From positions 28,763-92,762 of the forward strand of contig JAFVOS010000004.1 of assembly GCA_017505705.1 (NCBI GenBank): a stretch of DNA of 64,000 nucleotides, given 5' to 3'. Of this stretch, positions 51,994 through 61,225 are shown piece by piece. The notes under the pieces are model-generated. The model saw only the letters and a program-made list of their open reading frames with translations. It was not told where the DNA came from and searched no databases. The first letter of the stretch is position 1; the number at the start of each line of letters is the position of its first letter. The position numbers and the translations under genes are program-made. The DNA comes from Alphaproteobacteria bacterium (GTDB taxonomy: Bacteria; Pseudomonadota; Alphaproteobacteria; Rs-D84).

Positions 51994-54758
51994 TATGCTA
52001 ATCTCCATTTAAACAGGAATAAATCATCAATGTTGCAGACCGCCGACAATCTTGCTTTAAGCTTTGCGATAAGTTCTGCTCTGCGCTGTTCTAATTCATC
52101 CTGCAAAGCAAACAGCTGAATTCTCTTTTGGGTTCTGGCCTTTGATAACTTTTGTACTTCTTCTTGAAGCAACAAACTGCGTTGCAGGTCCGCTTCTGTC
52201 ATAGATTCTTTAGTAAGGCGCTTAATATCTTCATCTAATGACTTTAATTCTTTTTCTAATGGCAAAATCTTATCAGCATTATAACTGTCTATCTTGTCTA
52301 TTTCTTCTTGTATAAATGTTGCATTTCGGTTGTTAGACAATTGTTTTGTCTTTTCTATATTTGTATTGGCCGCTTCGTCTAATTTATCCTTTTGTGAAGC
52401 ATCCAATGACACGCCAAATTTCTCAGATACAATATTCAGCCCCAGCATTTTCTTCAACGTTTCTTGGGAAACACTGTTTCCATTTGAATCCAAGCCCGAC
52501 AAAACCAGATATTCTTCTTTTTCTAAGGAATCTATAGTTAACAAACGGCAGTTGCACCAACCAAATATTCCAGAGTGCATCATATCCTGCAGGACGGTTT
52601 CTTTTAATGCGTTATTCGTGACATCAAAAGCAATCTCTGATAGTGGCACATCTTGTTCTTTAGCATTTTGTATAACATGGGAACTTATCGGGTGACTTAA
52701 ACGTAAAATCAAACTATTATCCAAATTTGTACGCTTGTCATCACACGTGATAAAGTAATACTTTTGTGGTTTGCCCAGCTCGCTATTAGTCAATTCAAAC
52801 GAAAATTCGCTATCATCAAATATCCCATCTTCTGCTAGGATATATTTACATAATCTCCAAAACATTTGTTGGTGCTCGGTTAATTGTTTAGATGTTTTTT
52901 CAAGATTTATTTTCATCTTTCTTAAAACATCAGCATCCAGCAAATCCATAACTTTGCGTTTTGTATCGTTCATTCTTGCGGTAATAGAATCTTCCATTTC
53001 CTTTTGCAACTCATTGAATGCAGCTTCGATTTCTTCTGCGGTCCTGCATGTTTTGCAAATGTGCAAAATCTTTTTCTCGAAATCTATACCATCTTCTATA
53101 GCGCCAAGCACTTCATCAGAAGCCCCAAAAACACCACAAAACAAATTAAACTTATCATTAAGCAACTCAAAGATTCTTTGATCGGCACGGTTATTCTGGT
53201 TAATAAAGTTTATAACGACGACATCATGCTTTTGACCATAACGATGACAACGGCCAATTCTTTGTTCGACACGTTGTGGATTCCACGGCAAATCGTAATT
53301 TACCACTAACGAGCAAAACTGCATATTCAAACCTTCGGCACCGGCCTCGGTTGCAATCATGATTTCTGCTTCATTTTTAAATTTCTCTAATAATTCAGCT
53401 CTCTTTTCTTTATTACCGCCATTAAATAATACTATTTTATCATTGTAACCATTCTTACTTAGAAACTCGCATAAATAGTCTTGAGTTCTGCGACTTTCTG
53501 TGAAAATCAGAGCCTTTTTCTGGGGCGGATTGTCGCTTTTGGTATCTGCCATTTGTTGAAATGTTATCGACAATGCTTTTAACAGCGTTTTTGCCTTGGC
53601 ATCATCATCTACATTTTTACACAGTTTTATAATGTCCTTTACCTGTGTAATTTCCAGATTCAACACATCAATATCTATTTCTAAATCACTTTGAACGTCT
53701 TCTTCGAACTCTTCGTCTGTATATGTTTCGCTTACTAATTCTTTTAAATGTCCGTCTTCAACATTGGTTGAAACACCCGATTTTAAGTGTTCTAATCGTG
53801 TCAAAATCGCTTCAAATGTTCCGCAAATCGCCGCAACAGAAGAAGCTAGCAATTTATACAAAACCAACTCTAATAAATGTCTTTGTCTTACAGGCAATGC
53901 GTATCTGCTATCTTTTTGCAAAAATTCTGTTACACTGTCATATAATTTCTGTTCTGCATCAGACGGTATAAACTTGAAAGTTGCTGGTTTTCGTTTTGTG
54001 TACTTAATATATTCAACAACCTGCGAACGCAACGTCCGTTTGCAAAATGCATTCAATCTATTTTTTAGCTCACCTTCATCTATTTTGCCTGCATTGGCAT
54101 ATTTTAAACGAAATGAATTTGCATCCCCAAAAATACCCGGATCTATTAATTGGCTTAAACCAAATAATTCCATTAATGAATTTTGTAGCGGGGTGGCTGT
54201 TAACAACAGTTTTTTTCTGCCATTTAACGACGATTTCAGTATGTTTCCAGTAATGTTATCTGTTTTATAAACATTACGAACCTTGTGTGCTTCATCCATA
54301 ACGACCAAATCCCAAGGAACAGCTTGCAGCTCGCGTTCCATATTGGCAGCATAATTGTAGGACATAATAATTATTTTATCCTTAAGCTCCAGCATACCCT
54401 TGATATAGCAAGACCTTTCTATGATAGCACTTGGCAACGCAAACTTATCTTCAAGTTCTTTTTGCCATTGTTCACGCAAAGACGCAGGACATATAATCAA
54501 TAAATGTCTTTTATGTTCCGCCCACAGCTGAGACAACACTATTCCGGCTTCAATTGTTTTTCCCAAACCAACTTCGTCAGCCAACAGCGCACCTGATGAC
54601 AATGGGGAACGCAGTGCAAATGCGGCTGCGTCAACCTGATGTGGCTGTAAGTCTACCTGAGAATTCATCAGTGCTTGTGACAAGGCCCCCAACGGATCAT
54701 CCTTATTTATTCTGGTTAATTCGTGTGCGAAATATTTTGCTTGCGCCTTTGATATCAT
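51993..54758 (-). CDS. SNF2/RapA-type helicase-translocase of the Zorya-like operon
   Basis: About 921 residues from ATG 54758 (SD GGAG, MISKAQAKYF). Superfamily 2 Swi2/Snf2 motifs: LADEVGLGKTIEAG (Walker A at about 61-68), VVMDEAHKV (155-158), LTATPLQNS, and in the second lobe ATEAGAEGLNMQ and QRIGRCHRYGQ. A long coiled coil occupies the last 130 residues (LEKELKSLDEDIKRLTKESM). Closest in layout to RapA-like and ZorD/DrmD-type defence helicases. Upstream in-frame ATGs (54773, 54854) overlap the preceding gene. It is the largest member of the operon and likely its DNA translocase. Confidence 0.85.
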   Translation of the reverse strand: MISKAQAKYFAHELTRINKDDPLGALSQALMNSQVDLQPHQVDAAAFALRSPLSSGALLADEVGLGKTIEAGIVLSQLWAEHKRHLLIICPASLREQWQKELEDKFALPSAIIERSCYIKGMLELKDKIIIMSYNYAANMERELQAVPWDLVVMDEAHKVRNVYKTDNITGNILKSSLNGRKKLLLTATPLQNSLMELFGLSQLIDPGIFGDANSFRLKYANAGKIDEGELKNRLNAFCKRTLRSQVVEYIKYTKRKPATFKFIPSDAEQKLYDSVTEFLQKDSRYALPVRQRHLLELVLYKLLASSVAAICGTFEAILTRLEHLKSGVSTNVEDGHLKELVSETYTDEEFEEDVQSDLEIDIDVLNLEITQVKDIIKLCKNVDDDAKAKTLLKALSITFQQMADTKSDNPPQKKALIFTESRRTQDYLCEFLSKNGYNDKIVLFNGGNKEKRAELLEKFKNEAEIMIATEAGAEGLNMQFCSLVVNYDLPWNPQRVEQRIGRCHRYGQKHDVVVINFINQNNRADQRIFELLNDKFNLFCGVFGASDEVLGAIEDGIDFEKKILHICKTCRTAEEIEAAFNELQKEMEDSITARMNDTKRKVMDLLDADVLRKMKINLEKTSKQLTEHQQMFWRLCKYILAEDGIFDDSEFSFELTNSELGKPQKYYFITCDDKRTNLDNSLILRLSHPISSHVIQNAKEQDVPLSEIAFDVTNNALKETVLQDMMHSGIFGWCNCRLLTIDSLEKEEYLVLSGLDSNGNSVSQETLKKMLGLNIVSEKFGVSLDASQKDKLDEAANTNIEKTKQLSNNRNATFIQEEIDKIDSYNADKILPLEKELKSLDEDIKRLTKESMTEADLQRSLLLQEEVQKLSKARTQKRIQLFALQDELEQRRAELIAKLKARLSAVCNIDDLFLFKWRLA

Positions 54759-54807
54759 GCCTGTCTCCATCATTTGTTTGTTATCATATCCTATACTGAT
54801 TATTTTC

Positions 54808-55548
54808 TCAACACATATGACTGTGCCTAGGCTGCATTGAATGACAGTCAACACACAAAACCTTCAAGTTGCTGTCTCGACAATCGCTTTTAACCCCGTT
54901 TATATGATGAACGTGTAATGCTCTTTTATTTTTAATTAGATTTTTCCCGCATTGTTCACATGTCCAATTGCGTTCATTTCTTACTCTATAAGATATTTGT
55001 GGCCAATCTGCAGGATAGTCTATATCGTAAACGCCGGAACTAACCCCATCAAAAAAGGGCATGTAATAATTATGATCTTTGGCATACGCATCATAATTAA
55101 AACCGGTGTATTCTCCATATTTTTTACTATGTAATAGACGATAGCAAATTTGGCAAACATCCAGGGGAACAGTATCCTGCTCTGTATTCGAATAACATAT
55201 ATGAAATTGCCCCGATGTATCTCCAGTGGCTACATAGCGTTTATCTCGCCCATCATTTAACATTTCTTGCAAAACGTCACAGAAGCACAAATGCACCTTA
55301 TTCCTATTTTTTGAAGTATTTTGCCTGTTATACCACCTTAAACAGCCATGGTCAGGGATATACAAAAAACGCATCTCACCCGTAGGTGCTACTATCTGCT
55401 GTCCAGGTACTAACTCTGAGATTGCACCACTTGAAATTAACTGTTGCAAATCACCAGATGGCAAAGCATCCAGCCCCAAAGCCGCCTTTGCACCTATACG
55501 ATGCGCAGTACTTTTAAGTCCTGCTATCAACCCTTGCAATCCAGACAT
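54808..55548 (-). CDS. ZorE-like HNH endonuclease (first gene of operon)
   Basis: A 246-residue protein. Residues 1-165 are homologous to the 169-residue last gene of the operon. Residues about 195-246 form an HNH zinc-ribbon nuclease: CEQCGKNL, HVHHINGVKSD, SNLKVLCVDCHSMQP (two CxxC pairs, HH and N). ATG 55548 (MSGLQGLIAGL) has the SD GGAGG; an upstream codon at 55572 does not. ZorE of type II Zorya is also an HNH-type nuclease, so this is called ZorE-like, with orthology unproven. Confidence 0.75.
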   Translation of the reverse strand: MSGLQGLIAGLKSTAHRIGAKAALGLDALPSGDLQQLISSGAISELVPGQQIVAPTGEMRFLYIPDHGCLRWYNRQNTSKNRNKVHLCFCDVLQEMLNDGRDKRYVATGDTSGQFHICYSNTEQDTVPLDVCQICYRLLHSKKYGEYTGFNYDAYAKDHNYYMPFFDGVSSGVYDIDYPADWPQISYRVRNERNWTCEQCGKNLIKNKRALHVHHINGVKSDCRDSNLKVLCVDCHSMQPRHSHMC

Positions 55549-55582
55549 CACGCCTCCTTTTCTTGCAACCAACCACCTATTA

Positions 55583-55610
55583 AATATAGTACTTATTACT
55601 CTTTTGTCAA
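55583..55610 (-). promoter_or_regulatory. Promoter of the Zorya-like operon
   Basis: Minus strand: TTGACA (55610-55605), 16-bp spacer, TATATT (55588-55583). Transcription should start near 55576, 28 bases before ATG 55548. Confidence 0.75.
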
Positions 55611-55645
55611 CACAAACAAAGAAAAAGGTGCAATTAACACTTTAA

Positions 55646-55696
55646 ACATCGCTACATTTTGGGTAAAAGTTAGCGATATGTTGAATATATCGCTAG
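55646..55696. promoter_or_regulatory. TAGCGAT inverted repeats: operator or terminator
   Basis: AGCGATAT (55672-55679) and ATATCGCT (55687-55694) form a perfect inverted repeat with a 7-base loop; a third half-site ATCGCTA lies at 55648-55654. They sit upstream of the Zorya-like promoter and just after the YolD-like gene. They could be a regulator's operator sites or a low-GC terminator for the polymerase operon. Confidence 0.4.
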
Positions 55697-55701
55697 TTTT
55701 T

Positions 55702-56031
55702 TCATTCCCCATCTGGGATTTCGGGGCTGGATACTTCGGTGATGTCGTCAAAGGGGATTTTGGTTTTGACTATGGTGATGTATCGGTATTCGGGGTCTAT
55801 GCGGGTGACCAGCCCCGTTATGGTGTCATAGGCATCGGTCCGGTAAAATCGCACCGTTACCATCATGCCCTTTTTAACCAGCGCAAGTTTCCGTGACAAC
55901 CGTTCGGCGGCATCGCCAATCAATTCCCGACGGGGTTCAACCACCCGATTTTTTGCCAGCACCATCGCATAATACCCACGCAGGGCCGCAAAAGGCATAA
56001 ACTGTTTTGCACGTGCGATATTATCAGCCAT
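55702..56031 (-). CDS. YolD-like protein
   Basis: A 109-residue protein with the YolD-family pattern: FMPFAALRGYYAMVLAK near the N-terminus and a small beta domain ending in TKIPFDDITEVSSP. YolD-like proteins are encoded next to error-prone Y-family polymerases in Firmicutes and are thought to play the part of UmuD. ATG 56031 overlaps the polymerase stop by 8 bp; a TTG at 56043 is less likely. The pairing is unusual for a proteobacterium and suggests transfer. Confidence 0.8.
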   Translation of the reverse strand: MADNIARAKQFMPFAALRGYYAMVLAKNRVVEPRRELIGDAAERLSRKLALVKKGMMVTVRFYRTDAYDTITGLVTRIDPEYRYITIVKTKIPFDDITEVSSPEIPDGE

Positions 56032-57286
56032 TGTGTCCCCCAACCAAAGTATTACGTTTGCGACCGGTGGACTTCTCGTGATAATTTATGCCACGCAGGA
56101 CGGCGTTCTTGCCAAACTTGCCCTTGATATCCAGCAGCGCGTGTTGCAGTTTGCTTTCGCGTTCGTCCGCCGTTGTGTCCGCAAATAAATCCAGTTGCAG
56201 ATGCACCGTATCCGCATCAACCAGGTTCCCCAGCCCCACCGTCAATTTATGTATCGGCGTGCGTTTGTCGGTTGTTTCCCGATACAGGCGCACAAATTCC
56301 GCCACCAATGATTTATAGGACGATGTGTGCGCTGGCAATTTACGACTGCCCCCGGTCGCACGTCGCATATCACGTGAATACCCCACAGACAGCGATATTT
56401 CATCCGCCACCAGATTCTTTTCCACCAATTCCAAGACCAGGTTATCCACCATTTCCTGCATCACAATCTGTGCATCGTCAAAGTTATAGTCTTCGAACAG
56501 AATCTGGCCATTGGATAGTGAATGTGATTTCGCCTGATAATTATGAATATCGGCAATCGTGCACGGCTCGATGCCGTTCGCATGGTCAATCAGGTATTCT
56601 GCATTTGTTCCGAACTCACGATACAGCGTTTCGGCCGGCATTTGCGTCACCCCATACAGGTCATACACACCATATCTTTCCAGTCGCCGTGCAATGCCCG
56701 CCCCGATGTTCCAGATATCTGTTATCGGCCGATGGTGCCACAGGTGTTCCCGGAACGATTCCGCATCCAAGTATCCGATATTGTCGGGGACTTTCTTGGC
56801 CGTGATGTCCAGCGCAACCTTAGCCAAAAATAGGTTCGTGCCAATGCCGGCGGTGGCGCATATGCCCGTCTCGGCCCGCACAGCATCCATCAGCATTATC
56901 GCCATTTCTTTGGGTGACCGCTTATACATTTTCAAGTAAGGCGTGATATCGATAAAGCATTCGTCAATGGAATAGACATGGATGTCTTCGGGCGAAATAT
57001 AGCGCAGGTAAATCCCGTAAATCTGGGCGGATACCTCCATATACTTTTTCATGCGGGGCATTGCGGTGATGTATTCGACCCCACGCGGGATTTCAAAGAC
57101 CCGGCAACGATTGCGAATCCCCAGGGCCTTCATCGCCGGCGTTATCGCCAGACAGACCGACCCTCGCCCCCGTGACAGGTCCGCCACCACCAGGTTTGTT
57201 GTAAATGGGTCCAGGCCACGGTCAACCGCTTCGACCGAGGCAAAGAAACTCTTTAAATCAATGCAAAGATAAAACCTTTCCGCCAT
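56024..57286 (-). CDS. Y-family translesion DNA polymerase (UmuC/UvrX-like)
   Basis: A 420-residue DNA polymerase. Catalytic acidic residues appear in CIDLKSFFASVEAVDRG and in VYSIDECFIDIT; SRGRGSV follows the palm motif. Helix-hairpin-helix (NIGAGIARRLERYGVYDL) and little-finger domains follow. Similar enzymes copy past DNA damage at the cost of errors. It is followed by the YolD-like gene. The composition (more GC and CGC/CCC codons than flanking genes) supports a different recent history. Confidence 0.88.
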   Translation of the reverse strand: MAERFYLCIDLKSFFASVEAVDRGLDPFTTNLVVADLSRGRGSVCLAITPAMKALGIRNRCRVFEIPRGVEYITAMPRMKKYMEVSAQIYGIYLRYISPEDIHVYSIDECFIDITPYLKMYKRSPKEMAIMLMDAVRAETGICATAGIGTNLFLAKVALDITAKKVPDNIGYLDAESFREHLWHHRPITDIWNIGAGIARRLERYGVYDLYGVTQMPAETLYREFGTNAEYLIDHANGIEPCTIADIHNYQAKSHSLSNGQILFEDYNFDDAQIVMQEMVDNLVLELVEKNLVADEISLSVGYSRDMRRATGGSRKLPAHTSSYKSLVAEFVRLYRETTDKRTPIHKLTVGLGNLVDADTVHLQLDLFADTTADERESKLQHALLDIKGKFGKNAVLRGINYHEKSTGRKRNTLVGGHNG

Positions 57287-57340
57287 TCCGTGAATCAGTA
57301 TAAACCGAATTCACAGGATGTCAAAAAGGATTGTATGGAT

Positions 57341-57366
57341 AAAAAACCGCCCACATGGGGCGGCGG
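57341..57366 (-). terminator. Terminator of the Mrr gene
   Basis: GGCGG(C) and CCGCCC pair (57347-57352 with 57357-57363) around ACAT; on the minus strand a T tract (complement of 57341-57346) follows. Confidence 0.7.
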
Positions 57367-58272
57367 TTAATCGTTTTCTGCAATAAAATATACTGGCGTA
57401 ATTTGCATCAGAGCTTTATCCCCATCTGCCATTTTGTCATGAAACTCTTGCCACAATTCAATAAATCTTTTTAAATCAATTAAATCTATATGCGAATTTG
57501 AATTTCTTGCCACGTTTCTTGCATCTGGGCTAAAACCAGCCAATGAAATAAAGACGCCCATATCATTTCCAGTTAACACGCCTTTCAATTGTTGCACTTC
57601 TTGCGATGATGCTTTTGCATCTTGACGATATTTTACTTGAATTTTTATGTGCGGATAGGTACTTCCTATTGGGTCTTTATAAGCTATAATATCAACGCCA
57701 CCGTCTTTGCCTTTTGGCGCAACGAATGGAGTGTAGTAACCCATTCCCCTAAATAAGGCGGCGCACAAATCTTGAAATTCATACGGATCAAAATTTTTAG
57801 TAATAAACCTTTCAAAGGATTCATATGATTTGTTTTTTGCATCCTCTAAAACGGATGCCGCAGTTTGTGCACTTTCCTCTATTTGTTCTTCACTTGCTTC
57901 TGTAGTTTCAACAAGACACTCTGACGTGGAAGAAAGTTTCCATTGTCTGTACCTTTTTTGCGCCTCTTCAAAGATTTTATCCTTCCCCAACTTAAGAGCT
58001 TTCTCCCCCTCTTCCGTGATATACCAAGTGCTATTCTTTCTGCTTTTTGTGATAAAACCAGCTTTTACTAAATCAATCGAATAGAATTGTAATATAGATT
58101 CCCATCTGACATATCCAGTTTTTTCATAAACCCCCTTTGCCCAATCATCAAAATCTATTTTTTCTCTTAAAATTTCTAACAAGCGACTCCGTGTTAATTC
58201 ACCACCATTTTCAGACAAAGCCTTTAAGGTTTGCAATTCTAATTCTTTTGCTAATTCTATTGATCTTGACAT
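57367..58272 (-). CDS. Mrr-type restriction endonuclease
   Basis: A 301-residue protein. The N-terminal 90 residues are a winged-helix Mrr_N-like domain (LVKAGFITKSRKNSTWYITEEG). The C-terminal half is the Mrr catalytic PD-(D/E)xK domain: FQDLCAALFRGMGYYTPFVAP, GVDIIAYKD and IKIQVKYR, giving the D...QxK active site. Mrr enzymes are type IV restriction enzymes that cut modified DNA. ATG 58272 follows SD GAGGAAAG. It could restrict DNA carrying foreign methylation, a role compatible with the two RM systems nearby. Confidence 0.85.
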   Translation of the reverse strand: MSRSIELAKELELQTLKALSENGGELTRSRLLEILREKIDFDDWAKGVYEKTGYVRWESILQFYSIDLVKAGFITKSRKNSTWYITEEGEKALKLGKDKIFEEAQKRYRQWKLSSTSECLVETTEASEEQIEESAQTAASVLEDAKNKSYESFERFITKNFDPYEFQDLCAALFRGMGYYTPFVAPKGKDGGVDIIAYKDPIGSTYPHIKIQVKYRQDAKASSQEVQQLKGVLTGNDMGVFISLAGFSPDARNVARNSNSHIDLIDLKRFIELWQEFHDKMADGDKALMQITPVYFIAEND

Positions 58273-58522
58273 ATCTTTCCTCACAAGCATTCATTATGAA
58301 TATGTACATATATTATTCACTCCACAACCAGAACACAAGAAGATTTTCATACAAAAAACAAGATACAAATAGCTTCATTATCACCAAATAGGTGTAATTG
58401 AGTAAATTTATATTAAAGATATGTCTTGAAATTCCGACAAAAGTCTCTATATCTATAGTGTCCGTTGGGGACAGAATTTAAATTTTCCAAACTTTATCGA
58501 ACAACAGCCAAAGGAGGCGAAC

Positions 58523-59080
58523 ATGACACAAGTGTCAAGTGCGGTTGATGTGCTGTGGAATTTGTATATGGCGCACCCAGAAAAACTGAGCAAGGTTGAC
58601 TGGGAATACCTGATACGAAATCGAGCAGACGCATTAGGACGTGAAATACTGATTAAAAATATGCATGAACATATAAAGCCAGCGCAGGATAAACATGAAC
58701 AACAATGGCGAATGGCCAATCAAGCCACTTTGCAACGCATTGGGCAATGTGTTGCGGACGGTGGGGCGGTGGCATATATGGACCTGATTGCGGCAATTGA
58801 TGCGGGGGTGGATATAAATATCCTGAAATACCTGATATCAAGGTGCGATAACATAAATGGATGTGATGAAAATGGGCAGACAGCCCTGCATCACTGTGTG
58901 CAAAATTATGTCAGTTTGGATTTAGTGAACGAACTGTTTATTGCAGGAATAAATGGTGCGATATGTGACATTCACGGCATGGACGCACGCAATTACCTGG
59001 ACAAAGACATCTGGGGCGATGATTACGGGACGGCACGCATGATGTTGCGCCCATGCTGGACATATTTTTATGACGAATAA
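58523..59080 (+). CDS. Ankyrin-like protein
   Basis: A 185-residue protein. The first 75 residues are helical without a known motif. Residues about 80-165 resemble two or three ankyrin repeats (CDENGQTALHHCVQNYVSLDLVNEL, shown here in part; then a typical GMDARNYL). It has a strong SD (AAAGGAGG). It is the first of two genes read to the right. Function unknown; it differs from the ankyrin protein of the Zorya-like operon. Confidence 0.65.
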   Translation: MTQVSSAVDVLWNLYMAHPEKLSKVDWEYLIRNRADALGREILIKNMHEHIKPAQDKHEQQWRMANQATLQRIGQCVADGGAVAYMDLIAAIDAGVDINILKYLISRCDNINGCDENGQTALHHCVQNYVSLDLVNELFIAGINGAICDIHGMDARNYLDKDIWGDDYGTARMMLRPCWTYFYDE

Positions 59081-59092
59081 AGGGGGTACAAA

Positions 59093-59302
59093 ATGACACC
59101 AAAAGCACAAGAATACTTATCAGTGGCGGTTCGATTGGCAAGCACCAGTTTAACCGATGTCGAGCGCAGTAAAATTCACGACCAATTATGCACCATCAAG
59201 CAATCCTTTGATTCAGCAGATTGGGATGCGCTAATTGCATGGTCAAACAGCCCAACCATACGCGCAGAATTACACAAGCAGAAACACGCTTATCACAAAT
59301 AA
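59093..59302 (+). CDS. Small hypothetical protein
   Basis: A 69-residue soluble, helical protein beginning 12 bp after the ankyrin-like gene, with SD GGGGG. No domain recognised. It probably shares a transcript with the ankyrin-like gene. Confidence 0.5.
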   Translation: MTPKAQEYLSVAVRLASTSLTDVERSKIHDQLCTIKQSFDSADWDALIAWSNSPTIRAELHKQKHAYHK

Positions 59303-59310
59303 CAAGCTAA

Positions 59311-60471
59311 TTACTTTAAATTATCGAACACATAATCTACAGGAGATTTATAATGTGCAGGCATCATTGAATGCACAAAATTACACACTTCTGGCCGAGA
59401 GTCTAGCATATTGCTTATGATACGGCGTTGCAAATCTGGATAGGCTCTGTGCGGAGTTAAAGCCCTATGACATACTGGGCATAATTTTACAAGATTATCT
59501 AAAACATCAACCGCATCAGAGTCACTGGCATACGCAATAACATGGTTGACTTCGAAATAATAGCGATTATTTCTTGGCATAACAAATGAACGGTCTGCTA
59601 TATCGTATATATCCCCACAGCCAACACATTTGTCTTCAAACATTTCTCGTGCAAAAGCGACAATTTTTTGGTTTCTTATATTAAATTTATTTTCAGGGAC
59701 ATACTCAATATTTTCACTGAACTCCAAATCTCGTCTTAAAGCTCTAATTTCATTGTCAGATAAATCTCTTCCAAGAATCTTTTGCTTATAAAAGATTAAA
59801 CGATCTTCAAACATATGATAAGCATGCACTTCGCCTAAATTTCTGCGATTTATTCTTAAAATATCTGTTTTATATTTGTTAATATCAGGATAGCGGCATA
59901 TCACATTATCATAAAACCATTTAAGATTTATCCTAATTTGGGTATTTCTTTCTCTTTCGCCTGCGACATGTTGTGGTTGAAGTTCTCTAAAATTTAAATT
60001 TAGGCGTTCCATCAAATTTTTTGAAGACAACAAAATTTTAAATATATTGTCTACATATCTCAAAGTAGGATTTCTTAAATCCAGCGCATATAAACTACGA
60101 TTAAAATCTGCGCTTCCACGTAGGATAAACATTGCCAGAGCTATTTCTTCATCCAGCGGATAGTTTTCTGGCAACTTGCTTATGCTCACTATAATACGTT
60201 CATATACTAAATTCAAAAAATCATCTAACGTTATATTGTTTTCATTAATTATTGTTGACACAACCATAGATTGACCAACCGGCACAAAATCAAGTCCATA
60301 TTTTTTGGTTAATGCCAAAGCAGTTTGTGCGTGTGAATTAATAGGCAATGGCAAGAACTTTGTTACCCTATATCTGGATTGGATTTCAAAATCACCGTTT
60401 CGCCCGTCTGTACATTAAAAAATGCTACAAATAAAGTTTCTATAGGCTTTTGCAACAATTGCTCAACGTTC
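59311..60471 (-). pseudogene. HNH endonuclease of RM system 2, apparently frameshifted
   Basis: The main frame (60354 to 59311, 347 codons) contains a C-terminal HNH domain: CVGCGD, YFEVNHVIAYASD and NLVKLCPVCHRAL. It has no ATG with an SD; the first usable codon is TTG 60354. Upstream, a 36-codon ORF starts at ATG 60471 with SD GGTGG and ends at 60361-60363. Just before that point the other frame reads GDFEIQSRYRVTKFLPLPI without a start codon. One missing base near 60400 would join both into a protein of about 380 residues. It may be an inactivated or phase-variable nuclease, or a sequencing error. Confidence 0.65.
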
Positions 60472-60484
60472 ATAATAACCACCA

Positions 60485-61225
60485 TCAATTATCGTTAAAT
60501 ATTCGTTTATAAGACATGTTATAGTATTTCTCGTCCAATTCGATCCCTATAAAGTGTCTATTTTGCCTGATGCACGCAACACCAGTGCTGCCACTACCCA
60601 TAAATGGATCCAAAACAACATCTTCAGGGTTTGTTAAAATTTTTACCAACGTTTCCATTAAACATACAGGTTTTTGCGTTGGATGCCCCAATCTTTCTTT
60701 ACCATTTGGGGATGGGCAACGAATTTCCGGTCTTAAATAAGAACCAGATGTGTTATTAAAGGTCCATTTCTTCTTGCCCTTTACGCACCATATTGCAAGC
60801 TCATAATCAGAAACGAAACGACTAGACATATTTCTGGGCATTGGATTTGGTTTAATCCATCTTATCAAATCTTTTATGGCATATCCACGGCTCTCTAATG
60901 CCTTAGCAATATTCCCAATATTTAAAAAACTGTTAAAAATAACTATATTCCCGCCATCCTTTAACAATTTATCCGCAATATCTAACCATGAAATCAGGTC
61001 AAAACCCTTATCCCACTCACCAAAATCAACACCCTGCCGTTTGGCTGTTTTCATTGTACTAAAATTATTTGCCTTGGAAATATTATATGGCGGATCTGTT
61101 ATTATAGCATCTACCTTGACGCCTTGCTTCACCAAAGCTTTCATTGCGGCATTACAATCACCATGTACAAGTTGTACATTTTCTTGCTGAAATATACAAT
61201 CAAAACAGGTTTGCTTTTTATTCAT
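60485..61225 (-). CDS. N6-adenine or N4-cytosine DNA methyltransferase (beta class) of RM system 2
   Basis: A 246-residue methyltransferase. The catalytic DPPYNISKA motif (near residue 44) comes before the SAM-binding motif DPFMGSGSTGV (near 205), the order of beta-class enzymes; DPPY favours N6-adenine. It overlaps the C5 methyltransferase by 8 bp and precedes the HNH nuclease reading frame. Two methyltransferases of different chemistry suggest an asymmetric recognition site. Confidence 0.88.
   Translation of the reverse strand: MNKKQTCFDCIFQQENVQLVHGDCNAAMKALVKQGVKVDAIITDPPYNISKANNFSTMKTAKRQGVDFGEWDKGFDLISWLDIADKLLKDGGNIVIFNSFLNIGNIAKALESRGYAIKDLIRWIKPNPMPRNMSSRFVSDYELAIWCVKGKKKWTFNNTSGSYLRPEIRCPSPNGKERLGHPTQKPVCLMETLVKILTNPEDVVLDPFMGSGSTGVACIRQNRHFIGIELDEKYYNMSYKRIFNDN

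Noticed and set aside
56173..56805. 210-codon plus-strand frame within the Y-family polymerase gene
   Set aside because: Polymerase motifs on the minus strand are decisive; the plus-strand frame is a GC-rich shadow.
60277..60290. Possible right attachment site (ACCAACCGGCAC) matching the tRNA-Thr 3' end
   Set aside because: Only about ten bases match and it lies inside the HNH gene; chance similarity is likely.
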